Of a stretch of 59,114 nucleotides of DNA, positions 12,023 to 23,353 are shown in pieces (position 1 is the stretch's first letter; each line of letters begins with the position of its first letter). Both the position numbers and the translations under genes were made by a program. The DNA lies in NCBI GenBank assembly GCA_032718475.1, contig JAUCBJ010005072.1:1-59114 (forward strand), given 5' to 3'. The notes under the pieces were generated by a model that was given only the letters and a program-made list of their open reading frames with translations, had not been told where the DNA came from and ran no database searches. The DNA is from Nemertoderma westbladi. Taxonomy: Eukaryota; Xenacoelomorpha; Nemertodermatida; Nemertodermatidae.

Positions 12023-12279
12023 TGTAATAACCCCGGAACATATAAAATAATACTGATAATATGCAATAAGCAGTGTAATATTAATAATATAGTACATGGT
12101 ACGATGGTACATGGTACATGGTGGTAATAATAAATAGTACATATCAGTTAAGTATATAAGTGTCAGTCCATAGAACAGTAATACACAGGCAGGCCATGAA
12201 TAGAACAACACAGTAAGCAGTATATCTCCTACATACCGGTACATTGCAGGTCTCAGATCCAGGGTCCAAGAGTATGTCA
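12023..12279 (-). repeat. 5' LTR of the Ty3/gypsy element
   Basis: Direct counterpart of 2145-2355. It begins TGTAATAACC, ends TCA and is followed by CAATA, the target duplication. It contains an extra GGTACAT-rich insertion of about 45 bp. Internal sequence adjoining it on the minus strand starts TGGCGCAGTG, in the place expected for a primer-binding site; I did not assign the tRNA. Confidence 0.92.
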
Positions 12280-12394
12280 CAATACATGAAAGCAATAGGT
12301 AATTGAAAAACTAATCCCAGAAATAGATTCTACATCATTTTTACCCCAGAATGTGTATGTTTAGCATTCAAACTGGTTACTGGTAACATAAACA

Positions 12395-12975
12395 ACATGG
12401 CCATCGCTAGCGAAGTCTGAATTTACCATGTGCCAGTCCTTGCTTCAGTAGTCCTTGATTCTGGTATATTGAATCGGTGGACTGGTCTTCATCCATTGAC
12501 TGAAGTGCTTCAAAGCGGTTTTGAACTTCTACTGTGTAAGCAAGCATCCTTTACTGCATTGTCAGTTCTGAGTTTCTCCCAGTCATAGTTGATTTGCTTG
12601 CTTGTCCTGGGTTTGCTGGCTCTCAAACAAAACAAAGTATGCTCTCAAACTGAGTCTGATCTCTGCAGTCACAATTATGTGGTCCGAACCAATTAGGTTG
12701 AATGAGCTGTATGCCTCGCAGTTGATCATGATGTTACTCCACTTTTTGTTTATAAGGATGTAATCCAGTTGTGCTTTGGTTCCATCAGGGTATTATAGTA
12801 TATTTGTAAGAAGTGTCTAATATTTAATTTAACTGAAGACCTTAGTCGACTTATAGCCAGTGTGTCCACTGCACTATTATTACTACTATGACTTGGGATA
12901 CGTTGGTCGTTGTTCACTTTTTCCCAGTCATCTCTCCCAGAATGTTGAGGCTGGCTATATATATATCATCTGACT
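12395..12975 (-). pseudogene. LINE endonuclease fragment
   Basis: Minus-strand translation of 12440-12800 gives PDGTKAQLDYILINKKWSN, then LIGSDHIIVTAEIRLSLRA. These are the QLDYIL and SDH motifs of the AP-endonuclease domain found at the N-terminus of LINE ORF2. Sequence to about 12975 fits the preceding part of the domain but is full of stops. Possibly the same family as the LINE at 2388-3658. Confidence 0.75.
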
Positions 12976-13520
12976 ATAGAGTATAATCCTTTAATTCAAC
13001 ACCCATTGCCTATCTATCTATTAACTTGTATGATCTATCTATCTATTAACTGTATGATCTACATTACATTGCCTCAACACCACTCTGATGCCACTCCAGT
13101 GTTGCCACATTTCACCCAACCGATTTAAGTTTTTAAGATATTCCTGCATTTATCAATTTTTGCCCTGCCAAATATTCCTCCTTATATGTGAGTGAGCCAA
13201 GGCAACACTAGCTCTGTTATAGCGGCGGCCCACCCACACTCCAAAGTACCCAGGAGATTCTGTGGTATTGTTTAGTTTGTTACATTTATATAAATTTTGA
13301 GGAAATAAATAAATTCAAATTCAATTCTGGCCACTGTATGTAATGTCAAGAAGGTTGAGAAACTACGATCGGAAAGTACCAGGAACCTGTGACTGTGGTT
13401 GCTTATTCCACTGGGTTGAGTATCTGGACTGAAAATATGTGCAAAGCAGCGCCCAATAGCTGATAATGCTGAAGAACATGAAAAGGTCATTTCAGCAACG
13501 TACTTGGGCAGCTATTAAAC
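12976..13520. other. No gene seen
   Basis: AT-rich sequence with short tandem repeats (CTATCTATTAACTG near 13010-13060). Nothing coding was recognised. Confidence 0.5.
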
Positions 13521-16162
13521 TACTTTACTACTGTCAGCATGCTGCATTGCAGCTGCATTTTATTAAAATATTTTTGATATATATATCTTACTTAATAAAG
13601 AAAAATTATACGCCGGATTCATTGTATCAAGTACAATGAACACATCTCCAATCAGACTCTATCTGACTCAGATCGGACTCAATCAGACATTGGAGGTTTT
13701 ATTGATAATATTATAGCTTGCGCACACGTGATCATGACTGTTTTACCGCGAGGCCCTATTGCTACCTTGTCTTTGTTATGTAGTAATCCCCTTATTGGTG
13801 GGTGATAATCACTGATGGGATGGCTAATAGGGTGACATAGTATGGTCGAAAGCTAAAGGAGGTGGAGGCCAACATAACGGGTAATGTTAGTTCTGGTATA
13901 TTAGGTACTCGATATAGATATTAGATATGTCTCGAACATGTATTTTGAACATATACATAACTTAGGGGAAGTTCACAGGGCCGAGGAACTAGCCGCAAAG
14001 AACAGGAATATTAACCATTTATGATTACAATAAAATTTTGTGTTATTTTCTTAATATATTTTATATCTTAATATAGATGTATTGTGCAGGCTTGTCGACA
14101 AATATCTGCCACCATAACTCCCTATCACACATGAATTTGCTAGATCATCCGCATCTTCGAGGCCAGTGTCCTTTATGAGGCTTCTCTAGAAAGGCATGGG
14201 CTGTCCACGATGCTTATTTTCTCCATGAAGCTGCCAAAGCTCAATATTCTGTACTGGCTATTCCTCACGGTGAAAGCAATGTCCTGCAAAGTGGAGGCTG
14301 TTCTGTTCAAGTATCACAAATGAAACACCTCCAATGTTGTATAGAGTCTGATTGGAGGTGTGTTCATTGTCATGACACAATGAACCCGGCGCAGCATTCT
14401 TATGAATGTGCCATCCAGTATAGATTTGGTATCCTCTACAGTTAGAGCCCGGCAGGTACTCCCATATAAGAGTACTGGTTCTACTGCTGCCATAAATAAT
14501 CAAACCTTGAGAGTCCGTTCCATTATATTGAACTTCCAAATCCTGGACAGAGACAAATCCATTCAAAGTCTTTGGTAATTCCTACACAGGGTGCACACTT
14601 GCACCATTCTTAATCATAATTGTTGATGATTATGTTCTTACGCATGTCCTTAGATCATCTTAATAAAGATGGCTCAATACTTTCTTTAGAAGCCTTATAA
14701 AGGACAATGGCCTTGAAGATGCGGATGATCTAGCAAATGTCATATGAGGTAGGGAGTTGTGGCGGCACATTTTTGTTATTCGCATTTGAGTTATTAAATG
14801 TTGCCTATGCCTTTCCCTTGCGTATCCGAAGGTTTTCACCTGACTTCCTGATCCTTGATCCAGGTCTACATGTCAGCCATCGACATGTCCAATCAAGCCA
14901 TCCCTGGAGCTTATGCCCTTGCTATCAGACAAGGCTTGAGTGCTATCTTAGTTCACTGTCAACATTTAGGTCCTCTTGAAATTTATAAAAAAGAAAAACA
15001 CTAGACGTTTGTTCCAATGACCAGAGGAATTATCTTGTGATTCTGACAGTACCCCTAAGTCATTAGCAAAGTCTAGATCAGTAAGGCTCTTTGCTAGATT
15101 TCGTCTACATCTTGTGCCGGTAGGGGTTATTACATCACCCCATCTTTATTAACATGGTCTAAGGACATGCGTAGAACATAATCAACCACAATTATTATGA
15201 GTAAGAATGTTGCAAGTCTGTCACCCTGAAGGACTCCCCATAAAATTTCGAATGGATATATGTCATCATCAGCAAAAGACACGTGATAGAACCATCGTAC
15301 AGTACATCTGATAGCTACAATAATTTCCTCAGGAATAACATATGCTGCAAGCATGCTGATGCTGAACATACGTGGTCTTGAGACTGAGTCGAAGGCCTTA
15401 AAGAAATCAACAAACATAACAGCCAGACGCCTTTATCTGTTTGTTGATTACTCTTCAATTATCATTCTAAGCGCCATAATAGGCTCCATGTCCCACGCCC
15501 AAACCCGTCTTGATTCCCACATAACAGTCAATCAACAGGATCCCTGGATGCGATTTAATATAATTATATTGTATGGCTTTGCAGCAATCGGGATCAACGA
15601 GATTCCACAACAAGATCAACCCTATGAGGAAAAATTTTTTTATTCTTTCTAAGCATTAGACGCTAGATCTAGAAACAAGGGAGCTTTTGCACCTGCAGTA
15701 CTCCAGAGAATCATTAAAACCATATCCAATAATAAAACGATTGGGTTCGATAAAATCCCTGCAGAGGTTATGAAACAGGGGCCCTGAACAAACAGACAAT
15801 TAAGGGGACCATTACCCCCAAAGGAACTAAAATTTCCGAGAGCTACCCTTTGTTTATCACAAAATATAGGTAGATGGACCGTATGGAGGGTGGACTGGGG
15901 TACAGAACAGATGGACCGGTAAATACTGAAATAGGCATACAGAAAATTATTGTATTGAGAATTATAAAAAAAATTGATTTGGGGTAAATGGTCCCCTTAA
16001 ATAAGAAGAATGATTTCAAAGAGCCTGCTGTAGCTCTTTTTTGAATATAGACCAAAATTGATACTTGACTTTGAGAAACGAAATTTCGTCAACCTTAGAG
16101 AATCGAGAAGCATGGATTCACTTCCACTGTTCGAGCTCGCTCGACCTCTAGTAGTAGTAGTT
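13521..16162 (-). mobile_element. Mosaic of decayed LINE fragments
   Basis: Pieces of both LINE families are juxtaposed in mixed orientation. The 3' end of family A lies at 13521-13560 (minus), an internal bit at 13610-13690, a C-terminal RT domain at about 14085-14570 (minus), a short plus-strand piece of the same end at 14690-14770, a central RT part at 14800-15480 (minus, containing MFVDFFKAFDSVSR and GVLQGDR), a plus-strand RT piece near 15712-15780 (NNKTIGFDKIPAEVMK) and a family B 3' tail at 16100-16162 ending in (TAG)n. All are frameshifted. This is repeated insertion plus rearrangement, not one element. Confidence 0.8.
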
Positions 16163-16299
16163 ACTGTACCTTCTTTACAATCTTACAGCTAGCTATTGCC
16201 ATACATACAATCTCACATCACATTTGCGAATTATGTTTCCTGGGTAGCACTGTAGTTATCTTATATTATTATTTCAAAGGGATGGTCGAATTACAATAG

Positions 16300-16448
16300 T
16301 AGCTGAATTTACGATGTCCGTGGTATCTGCAGTCACTACTTATGCGTATCTTGGAGGAAAAGCCACAGAGGAAACAGAAGAATATCGCCAAAATATTCAT
16401 CATAATTTTACGGACCCAGAAAAAATATCGCCAAAATACAGGATACAG
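16300..16448 (+). CDS. SLC6 transporter, candidate TM7 exon
   Basis: Candidate internal exon with acceptor ...ACAATAG before it and donor CAG|GTGAAT after it. It enters with one base of its first codon supplied upstream and leaves in phase 0, which matches the next exon at 19646. It encodes AEFTMSVVSAVTTYAYLGG and a charged, loop-like stretch. In SLC6 transporters TM7 is a serine-rich helix ending around LGYMA, and the loop that follows leads to TM8, so position and phase fit; similarity is weak. Upstream exons with the TM1 signature were not found, so the gene start must lie further left or be too diverged to see. Confidence 0.45.
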
Positions 16449-18040
16449 GTGAATATGGGTTTCATTATTGCTTCTCAATATTTCAAATTATATTTACTTA
16501 CGAATTTAGCGTATTTCCTTTTAGCTCGTGAGATTTGGATGAATAAATTGGTCGCGTTTACCCAGACGCCAGACAGAGTCTGAAGATCTGACCGCGGGGC
16601 TGACGATTTTCTACCTCGTGGCCCATTTATAGTTTGCCCTCGGAGTAGGAAAGCCTCGGCTACGCCTCGGCTGGTTCCTACTCCTCGGGTTAAAACAACA
16701 GGAAAAAACAACAAAACAACTGGTCAATAATATACCTTATACAGTAGTAGTAGCTAGTACTGTAGGCCTATGTCTGAACTCCATGTCTGTAATAACGATA
16801 CCAGGTACGTAAAATACATAGCACATAGGCCTATTTCATTTTCAGCATTAAATAATTTTGTTTGACGTTCTGATAATGGTGGAAACAGATACGGTAAAAT
16901 AAATATAAATAAAAGATACGGGAACTTCGTACTTCACGTGCCGGTACGGGTGCCGGTACAATAGACTTTCTGAATACTCTACTCTGAAGGCTCTGTAGGC
17001 AGTAAAGGAGTAATCCATAATCACGCAACGGGTAATTAGTGTTATTGAACATGGGTTATGGGTAGAACGTCATCTTAAGTTAGCGACATTATAAATGCCA
17101 CTAAATTTTAAATCTATTATTACACCTAGTTAACTTCAACATCTATTTTCCACTGGATGCATGGATGTATTCTTAAACGATTTATTATTTTTAACTGTTT
17201 TCGTCTGTTTTCCCTACATTCCAAATGTTTTCGCCTGTTTTCGATTGTAGTCACAATCTAGTACTATCCCATTTTTCCCAACCTTGAACTAATTTGCTAT
17301 ACATGACGGATAATTAACAGACGGGGCATACGCAGTTGCTTCGTTTCTCTTTAAGATTTTTAATTTTACAACGATGTCATGCTAGGTCCAACTTTCACTT
17401 CATGTCATGTTAGTGCAGATATTGTGACAATATATTTTGCGTTGTAATTTGATTGGGTCAACCAATCCGTAAGCTAAGCTCTAACTAATTAGCCAACCGG
17501 CCAAAGTGATTTAAACTGTATATAATATACTGTATATTCAGTAATGATTAATAATAAATTAATATTATTTAAAAATCATTAAGTTTGTAAATGTAGATTG
17601 TGACTCATGATTAAGTTTGTGGAGCTGAGTATGTTGATTCAGAAAAACTAACTCTACTCTAAAACTAATTTCTCAAACTCTAAAAATAATTTTGCCCAGA
17701 ATTGTGGAATAAGTACATAAGGTAGTATGGGTTAAGTTTAGTGATTTTTGTTGTAAATGGCTTTAATTTGTGCGACATTGCAGGGACTAAAATATGGCTA
17801 AAATGTGGGTTCAAATATAAAATATCTGTCCCAATTTCACTAGGATAGCTATATATTTATTATAGCTTTATAATTAATATTGTTGATAAAATTAAAATAA
17901 TTATTTAAAAAAATTAAAATTACAATATACAGTTAAATATAGTGTAGGCCTACACAAGAGAATCAAGAAACAATTGGGCGAATTAATTAAATCTAGCAAA
18001 TCTAGCAATTGCATTTGCTTGAAGTTTTCAAACATTTTTC

Positions 18041-18143
18041 GTGTGGGGCGAGCCACGAAGTAGGCGGAGCCTTAGCGAATTGACACTGTTAGGGGGTGGG
18101 TCAATTTATGCAAATAGTTGTCGTCGTCGTCGTCGTCGTCGTT

Positions 18144-18182
<39 letters not shown>

Positions 18183-18576
18183 GTCGTTACGATTTTGACA
18201 TGCTAATAACTTTGTCGGATTTAAAGCTGCCAAGTTGAAAATTTGTAGGTATCAATATGAGCAAAAGTTGAGATTTTTGAGAGACTTTCAGACACCATCA
18301 GTGCAATGGTCTCCCGCTAGAGGGCCACATGTCTAAACATTAAATGCCCTCCCATTTCTTTGCTTTTAATCCGTTTAAGCTGAAACTTGGCAGATATGTA
18401 TTAGACCATTAGCTGTGACTTTCAAAGGAGGCGAATCCATCTGCAGTTCTCCAGTCTGCCGCTAGAGGGCCAACGTGACAACGACAACTATTTGCATAAA
18501 TTGACCCACCCCCTAACAGTGTCAATTCGCTAAGGCTTCGCCAACTTCGTGCTGCGCGAAGTCCCCACTTCGTGTA
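18041..18576. mobile_element. Inverted-repeat element carrying (CGT)n
   Basis: The arm at 18041-18122 and its inverse at about 18478-18576 share GCGAATTGACACTGTTAGGG and GGGTGGGTCAATTTATGC. The left arm is followed by a (CGT)n tract at 18119-18187. The arm end also resembles 765-802 at the left of the window, so it is a dispersed family. No coding capacity; the arginine-rich frame here is only the triplet repeat. Confidence 0.75.
18119..18187. repeat. (CGT)n microsatellite
   Basis: About 22 triplets with three CGT-to-TGT interruptions, within the inverted-repeat element at 18041-18576. Confidence 0.95.
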
Positions 18577-19452
18577 TTCGTTATGTATCAAGTAATGGCA
18601 ATAATCATTTGCGTACAAGAAATAATGATGACCTTATTTCTCTTACTTTGTAGCAGATTAAAATAACATACGCATACCTTCGACTTTGCTAGACTTACCT
18701 AGAAAATGCTACATAGCAGTAGAAAATTGATTGAATACTGTATTCAATCAATACACATGTAGATATACTTTTGATAATTGATTAATTACACATTAATACA
18801 TGCCGTTATCAGTTATAATTCAAAATACAAATAATTTAAGGACAAACTAGAAATGGGCCCCGAAGTAGAAATTCGTCAGCCCCGCGGCCAGATCTTCAGA
18901 CTCTGTCTGGCGTCTGGTATATTTTTCTAACGATTAGACAAAAAGCATAATGTAAATCAAGATGGCAACATAGACATGTTATCAACATGTTATAGTATAA
19001 CATAAAAACAGTTTTCTGTACTTTAGAATTCAAAAGTATTTCCGCTATATATCCATCATGGAGTTTATAATGTACGTATGTCGTGCAGTATGAGTATGTC
19101 ATAATAGAAACGGGTTGCCATTGCTGAATATTCCCGCTACATAGAGTTTGGGCTTTTTAGTGGTCTGTCCTGGAATTCTCGTTCCTGACAATGGTCAATG
19201 GGCTGTTATTGCAAGAACGAATGTACCTATTGTCATGGGAACAACGCCTATTGCCATTATATCGTGTAGGCCTATGGGCTTTCGAATTGTCAGTATTATT
19301 ACCACAGCAACACTCGCAACAGGTTGTTATATCTGTCACTTTAGTAAATTTGTAGAAACGCAAGTTATGTCAAAATACAATATAAATAAAATTAATCACT
19401 ATCCTACATTTTCCACGGGCAAGTCAAGTGTTCTAGTGTTCATCTATATTAA

Positions 19453-19472
19453 GGGGGGGGGGGGGGGGGGGG
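19453..19472. repeat. Poly-G tract (20)
   Basis: Uninterrupted run of 20 G in an intron; one of several G or C runs of 15 or more in the window, so its length may be uncertain in the assembly. Confidence 0.9.
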
Positions 19473-19645
19473 TTTACCCCCTCAGGAGAGTTACTTTTTA
19501 AACAGCTTTAACTTCGTGGTGTAGGTCAATATTACTGTTATGTGGTGTCAAGCCAAAGTGGGGGAAACAAATAAAACAGCAGAAAATCTGGGAATAATTC
19601 ACAAGGGCCCAATTATAACTATTTCGTTGGTTTTATTACCCACAG

Positions 19646-19804
19646 GAGTATATTAAGAATGGAGTGGAAATGAATCTCACTACTGTACTGGAACTCACAG
19701 AAAATAATGAAGTGGAATCAGGAGGCTTACATCAGATTATGTCTTCTATTTATTTTTCCACCTACGCACTTCTCGGACTGGATACAATGACTGCGTTAAT
19801 GGAG
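19646..19804 (+). CDS. SLC6 transporter, TM8 exon
   Basis: The exon is bounded by TTACCCACAG and GAG|GTATTA; it is 53 codons, phase 0 at both ends. Its second half, IYFSTYALLGLDTMTALMEV, is the TM8 signature of SLC6 sodium:neurotransmitter symporters. The LGLD-S/T motif supplies residues of the second sodium site; here the residue after Asp is Thr where many family members have Ser. The first half (an extracellular loop, rich in acidic and polar residues) is diverged from the usual GLAFIVYPEA stretch. The next exon continues with VICTTFKDH, matching the family's ...VETVVT-type junction. Confidence 0.72.
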
Positions 19805-20652
19805 GTATTAATTTTCCGCTGTATTTTTTTATATTTTTTTGACAAAGGCGTTCGAAAGTTGCATTTGCTTCCTTTATTCTAGCGATGTTTAAAATACCCA
19901 AAATTTGGAACGTTATACCGGTGCTTGTTTCATAAGTACTGTAGATGAGCAACAATGTAACCTATAATTATTATACTACTACGTACGTAGCTATTTGTAC
20001 ATGAACAAAATGTATATGGTGGTGTATAGAATATGGTGTAAATTGAATAAGTATTCTTCCAAACATTTGGAAATAAAAATAAAATACTATCTAAACTTAA
20101 ACAATATAGCAGGATCTGTCTTACTTCTCGAGATGTGACTGTCTGTCCGTTTGTCTCTCGGTCTGTCCGTCAGTATGGCTCAACCAACAGATAACAAACT
20201 ATATGTCTAAAAAAAGTCCTATATGTGTTTTCCTGGTCCGTGACTTTATTTCTGATTTGGCCTCGTCTTTTCTGCCGACGGAATAATAGCAACAGACAAT
20301 TTGGTAGTCATCAAATGTTAAATCTGACACTCGAAATGAGTTCTACGTTTAGCTAGATGGTGCGCCCTTTTCTAATATTTGACGGACAGATTGTCGGATA
20401 GACTGATAGACCGACAGACAGACATTCATACTAACTAGATTTCATTAAAAATTAAAACTGACCCCAGAATCAAATATGAAATCAGCGACCTGAAACCCCC
20501 ACAGCAAAAAATTTAGAATGGTTTTGTACTTTCATGTTGCAAGATACATATTGACAAATATTGTTCTAAATTTAAAGGCAATTACCTAGGAATGGCATTT
20601 TTTAATTTGTTAACCCAGCAGCGCCCAACGTCTACATTTGTAACCCCATTAA
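19805..20652. other. Intron with inverted (GACAGACA)-type repeats
   Basis: AT-rich intron of the SLC6 gene. CTGTCTGTCC-rich sequence at about 20134-20175 recurs in inverse form at about 20381-20425, so a small foldback unit is likely. A similar CTGTCTGTCCGTC cluster occurs at 56296-56350. Confidence 0.55.
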
Positions 20653-20661
20653 CCCTATTAA

Positions 20662-23341
20662 CTATTAACTGGCTAAGAAGTTTCCTAAGGTGGTTCTGAT
20701 TGTGTGCTACTCTCCAACTAGTGTTGCCCCTGTAGAGGAGGTGGAAAATTTCTACCACAATCTACAAGCAGTTACTGATGGAGTGGATCAGCATGCATTC
20801 TTAACATTCCTGGGAGACTTTAATGCAAGTCTGCATCAATCACCTACATCGCCCTGGGTCTATAGCAATAGTGTTAACCGAAATTCTGTCCATCTTCAGG
20901 ATTTTATCGATGGAAATGGATTGTTTTCGGCTGGAACCCAGTTCAAGAAGCGAACTGGAAAGCTATGGACTCATAGTGGACCCAGTGGTCACAAGTCCCA
21001 GATAGACCATATTCTGTTTCGTAGGAAATACAGGAGCTCTATACAAGACTGTAATGCATTTACACTTCGACCCTTCTCCAGTGATCACCGCCTTATTGTG
21101 GCCAAGGTAAGACTTAGTCTGCGTGCTAGCAGAACAACGAAATCTGCCTTGCCGCGGCATGACTGGTCCTCTCTGTTGCAACAGCCAAGTGTGAGATCCA
21201 GCTTCACACTACAGCTGAGCAACAGGTATGAGGCTCTTGCCTCTGAGGCGGCAGATCACTGTGAGGGCTATACTGCCTTTACAGAAGCAGTTAAGTTAGC
21301 AGCTGCAGAAACAGTTCCTGTATACCCGCGAAACAGGAAAAGGGCCCCCTGGACTGACAACAAAATTCAGAAGTGCCGAAATGACCTTCATAAGGCGCAG
21401 AAAGAGTCCCGACTCAAACAGACTACAGCGGCCAAGAATGCAGTTAAGGCTGCATCTAGGTCCCTGAACAGGCAGTACTCTGTTAATCTACAGGAGCTAA
21501 TAAACCAACAGGTTGATGCCATCAATGATGCTGACGACAGCAGGCAATCATCCCAGGCATGGAAATCGATCAATCTGCTTACTGGGCGGAAAAGCCAACC
21601 AACCACCAAGGTTAAGGCTGAATCACCAGCCGATCGCCTCAATGGTTGGAAAGCCCACTTTGAAAAGCTCCTCAATAATGACAGGGTATTGCCTGATAAC
21701 TTTATAGAAGTAAAAGTGTCTGAGTCTGTACTCCCAGATATTCCCATTGGCGATATCTCCTTTGCAGAAGTGAAGGCTGCTGCAAAGAGCATTAAGACCA
21801 ATCGTGCCAGTGGAGTAGATGGTGTTCCCCCTGAGGTCTTTAAAATACCTGAGTGTTTAAAGCTCATCTATCCCATCATAGTAGACATGTATCGAACAAC
21901 AAGAGTCCCACAAGAAATGAAAACAAATAAGTTGGTGCCAGTTCCCAAGAAGGGCAACCTAACACTCTATGGTTCTTTTCGGGGAATCTCATTGATCTCG
22001 ATTGCTGCAAAGCTATACAATAGGATTCTATTAAATCGCATCAGGGATCCCATTGAGAGACTGCTCCGTGGAAATCAGAATGGGTTCCGTAAAGGTCGTG
22101 GGACCATGGAGCCCATTTTGGCACTTAGAAGGATAATTGAAGAATTATCAAAAAAGAAAGACAGGCATCTGGCTGTTATCTTTGTTGACTTCTTCAAGGC
22201 CTTTGATTCAGTCTCTCGGTCACGTATGTTCAGCATACTTTCATTATATGGGATTCCTGATGAAATTATTGCAGCAATCAGATCAGTATACGATGGTTCG
22301 ACAACATTTGTGTCTACTGTTGACGGTGACACAGAACCATTTGAAGTGTTATGGGGCGTCCTCCAAGGAGACACACTTGCACCATTCTTGTTCATTATTG
22401 TGGTTGACTATGTTCTACGCATGTCCTTAGATCATCATAATGATGATGGGGTGATGATAACTCCACCTACTGGCTCCAGAAGTCGAGGAAATCCTGCCAA
22501 GTACCTAACTGATCTAGACTTTGCTGATGACTTAGGAGTACTCTCAGAATCATTAGAGGGAGCCCAACGGCTCCTCAGCTCATTAGAACATGCTGCTTCT
22601 AGTGTTGGTCTTTTTATTAACTCCAGAAAGACCAAAATTCTGACAGTTAACTTTGAACGTCCCCAGCAAGTCTCTGATCGGATGAGCATAAGCTCAAAGG
22701 ATGGTATGCTTGAGCATGTGGACGACTTCTGTTACCTGGGATCATGGATCCGGAAGTCAGGTGAGGACCTTCGAATACGTAAGGGAAAGGCATGGGCAGC
22801 CTTGAATAGGCTTTCCAGGATTTGGAAGTCACCTAGAATTAATCGGAAACTTAAGGTCCGATTATTTAGAGCAGCAGTAGTTCCAGTACTCCTCTACGGG
22901 AGTCCATGCTGGGCTCTAACTGCTGAGGACACCAAATCTCTGGATGGCACATTCACAAGAATGCTACGCCGGGTTCATTGTGTCAAGTACAATGCACACA
23001 TCTCCAACCATACACTATATAACATTGGAGGTGTCTCATTGGTTCCCCCAAGCTTGACACTAGAACAAAATCGCCTCCGCTTTGCAGGACATTGCTTTCG
23101 CCGTGAGGACCAGCCAGTGCATAATCTTGTACTTTGGCAGCCTCATGGAGTGAATAAGCATGGTGGACAGCCCATGACTTTCTTGAGACGCATCTTAAAG
23201 GACACTGGCCTTAAAGATGCGGATGATCTAGCAAATGTCATGGGTGATAGGGAGTTGTGGCGGTGCAATTTTGTTGACAAGCCGGCACAGCATTCTTAAA
23301 AATGCAGCTGCAATGCAGCATGCCGATCCTAGTAGTAGTAG
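20662..23341 (+). mobile_element. LINE (family A), 5'-truncated, ORF open
   Basis: The insertion is bounded by a perfect 12-bp duplication, TAACCCTATTAA, at 20650-20661 and 23342-23353. It ends in a short (TAG)n run and not in poly(A). The body is one uninterrupted reading frame; only the 5' part of the endonuclease is missing, so this is an ordinary 5'-truncated insertion. It landed within the left terminus of the piggyBac-like element, and both lie in an SLC6 intron. Confidence 0.95.
20669..23299 (+). CDS. LINE endonuclease-reverse transcriptase (5'-truncated ORF)
   Basis: A frame of about 870 codons without a stop. The first 140 residues are the C-terminal part of an AP-type endonuclease: LGDFNASL (about residues 41-48 counting from 20690), SQIDHILF and SSDHRLIV with the catalytic Asp-His. 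RT occupies roughly residues 380-680: FRGISLISIAAKLYNRIL, NGFRKGRGT, VDFFKAFDSVSR, GVLQGDTLAP and the catalytic FADD at 611-614. A C-terminal region with YLGSWI, LLYGSPCW, RLRFAGHCFR and a final DDLANVMGDRELWR follows. It would nick target DNA and prime cDNA from it. Met-less start shows the frame begins upstream of the truncation. Intact catalytic residues suggest recent descent from an active source. Confidence 0.93.
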   Translation: MAKKFPKVVLIVCYSPTSVAPVEEVENFYHNLQAVTDGVDQHAFLTFLGDFNASLHQSPTSPWVYSNSVNRNSVHLQDFIDGNGLFSAGTQFKKRTGKLWTHSGPSGHKSQIDHILFRRKYRSSIQDCNAFTLRPFSSDHRLIVAKVRLSLRASRTTKSALPRHDWSSLLQQPSVRSSFTLQLSNRYEALASEAADHCEGYTAFTEAVKLAAAETVPVYPRNRKRAPWTDNKIQKCRNDLHKAQKESRLKQTTAAKNAVKAASRSLNRQYSVNLQELINQQVDAINDADDSRQSSQAWKSINLLTGRKSQPTTKVKAESPADRLNGWKAHFEKLLNNDRVLPDNFIEVKVSESVLPDIPIGDISFAEVKAAAKSIKTNRASGVDGVPPEVFKIPECLKLIYPIIVDMYRTTRVPQEMKTNKLVPVPKKGNLTLYGSFRGISLISIAAKLYNRILLNRIRDPIERLLRGNQNGFRKGRGTMEPILALRRIIEELSKKKDRHLAVIFVDFFKAFDSVSRSRMFSILSLYGIPDEIIAAIRSVYDGSTTFVSTVDGDTEPFEVLWGVLQGDTLAPFLFIIVVDYVLRMSLDHHNDDGVMITPPTGSRSRGNPAKYLTDLDFADDLGVLSESLEGAQRLLSSLEHAASSVGLFINSRKTKILTVNFERPQQVSDRMSISSKDGMLEHVDDFCYLGSWIRKSGEDLRIRKGKAWAALNRLSRIWKSPRINRKLKVRLFRAAVVPVLLYGSPCWALTAEDTKSLDGTFTRMLRRVHCVKYNAHISNHTLYNIGGVSLVPPSLTLEQNRLRFAGHCFRREDQPVHNLVLWQPHGVNKHGGQPMTFLRRILKDTGLKDADDLANVMGDRELWRCNFVDKPAQHS

Positions 23342-23353
23342 TAACCCTATTAA

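Larger units (their letters stand above)
2145..12279 (-). mobile_element. Ty3/gypsy LTR retrotransposon, with nested insertions
   Basis: The element runs on the minus strand: 5' LTR at 12023-12279, gag about 11961-10700, protease/RT 10633-9668, RNase H and integrase 5800-3704, 3' LTR at 2145-2355. Both LTRs begin TGTAATAACC and end TCA. The insertion is bounded by a direct 5-bp duplication, CAATA, at 2140-2144 and 12280-12284. A purine-rich tract just inside the 3' LTR (about 2356-2378, minus strand) fits a polypurine tract. All genes carry stops or frameshifts, so the copy is dead. A LINE and a Ty1/copia element lie inside it. Domain order RT-RNase H-integrase is the Ty3/gypsy order. Confidence 0.93.
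16561..18917. mobile_element. Inverted-repeat element, about 75-bp termini
   Basis: The sequence starting CCAGACGCCAGACAGAGTCT at 16561 recurs in inverse orientation ending at about 18917, with only a few mismatches across about 75 bp (shared GATCTG(A/G)CCGCGGGGCTGACGA). The interior is AT-rich and has no transposase. It encloses the smaller inverted repeat at 18041-18576. No clear target duplication was seen. Probably a non-autonomous DNA transposon. Confidence 0.7.

Noticed and set aside
18041-18238. Arginine-rich 65-codon frame
   Set aside because: Encoded by the (CGT)n microsatellite.
19148-19501. 117-codon plus frame considered as an SLC6 exon
   Set aside because: Follows a plausible acceptor, but its peptide does not match any SLC6 segment and it runs into a poly-G tract.
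21388-21867. 159-codon minus frame within the LINE
   Set aside because: Antisense shadow of the LINE ORF, which shows conserved RT motifs on the plus strand.
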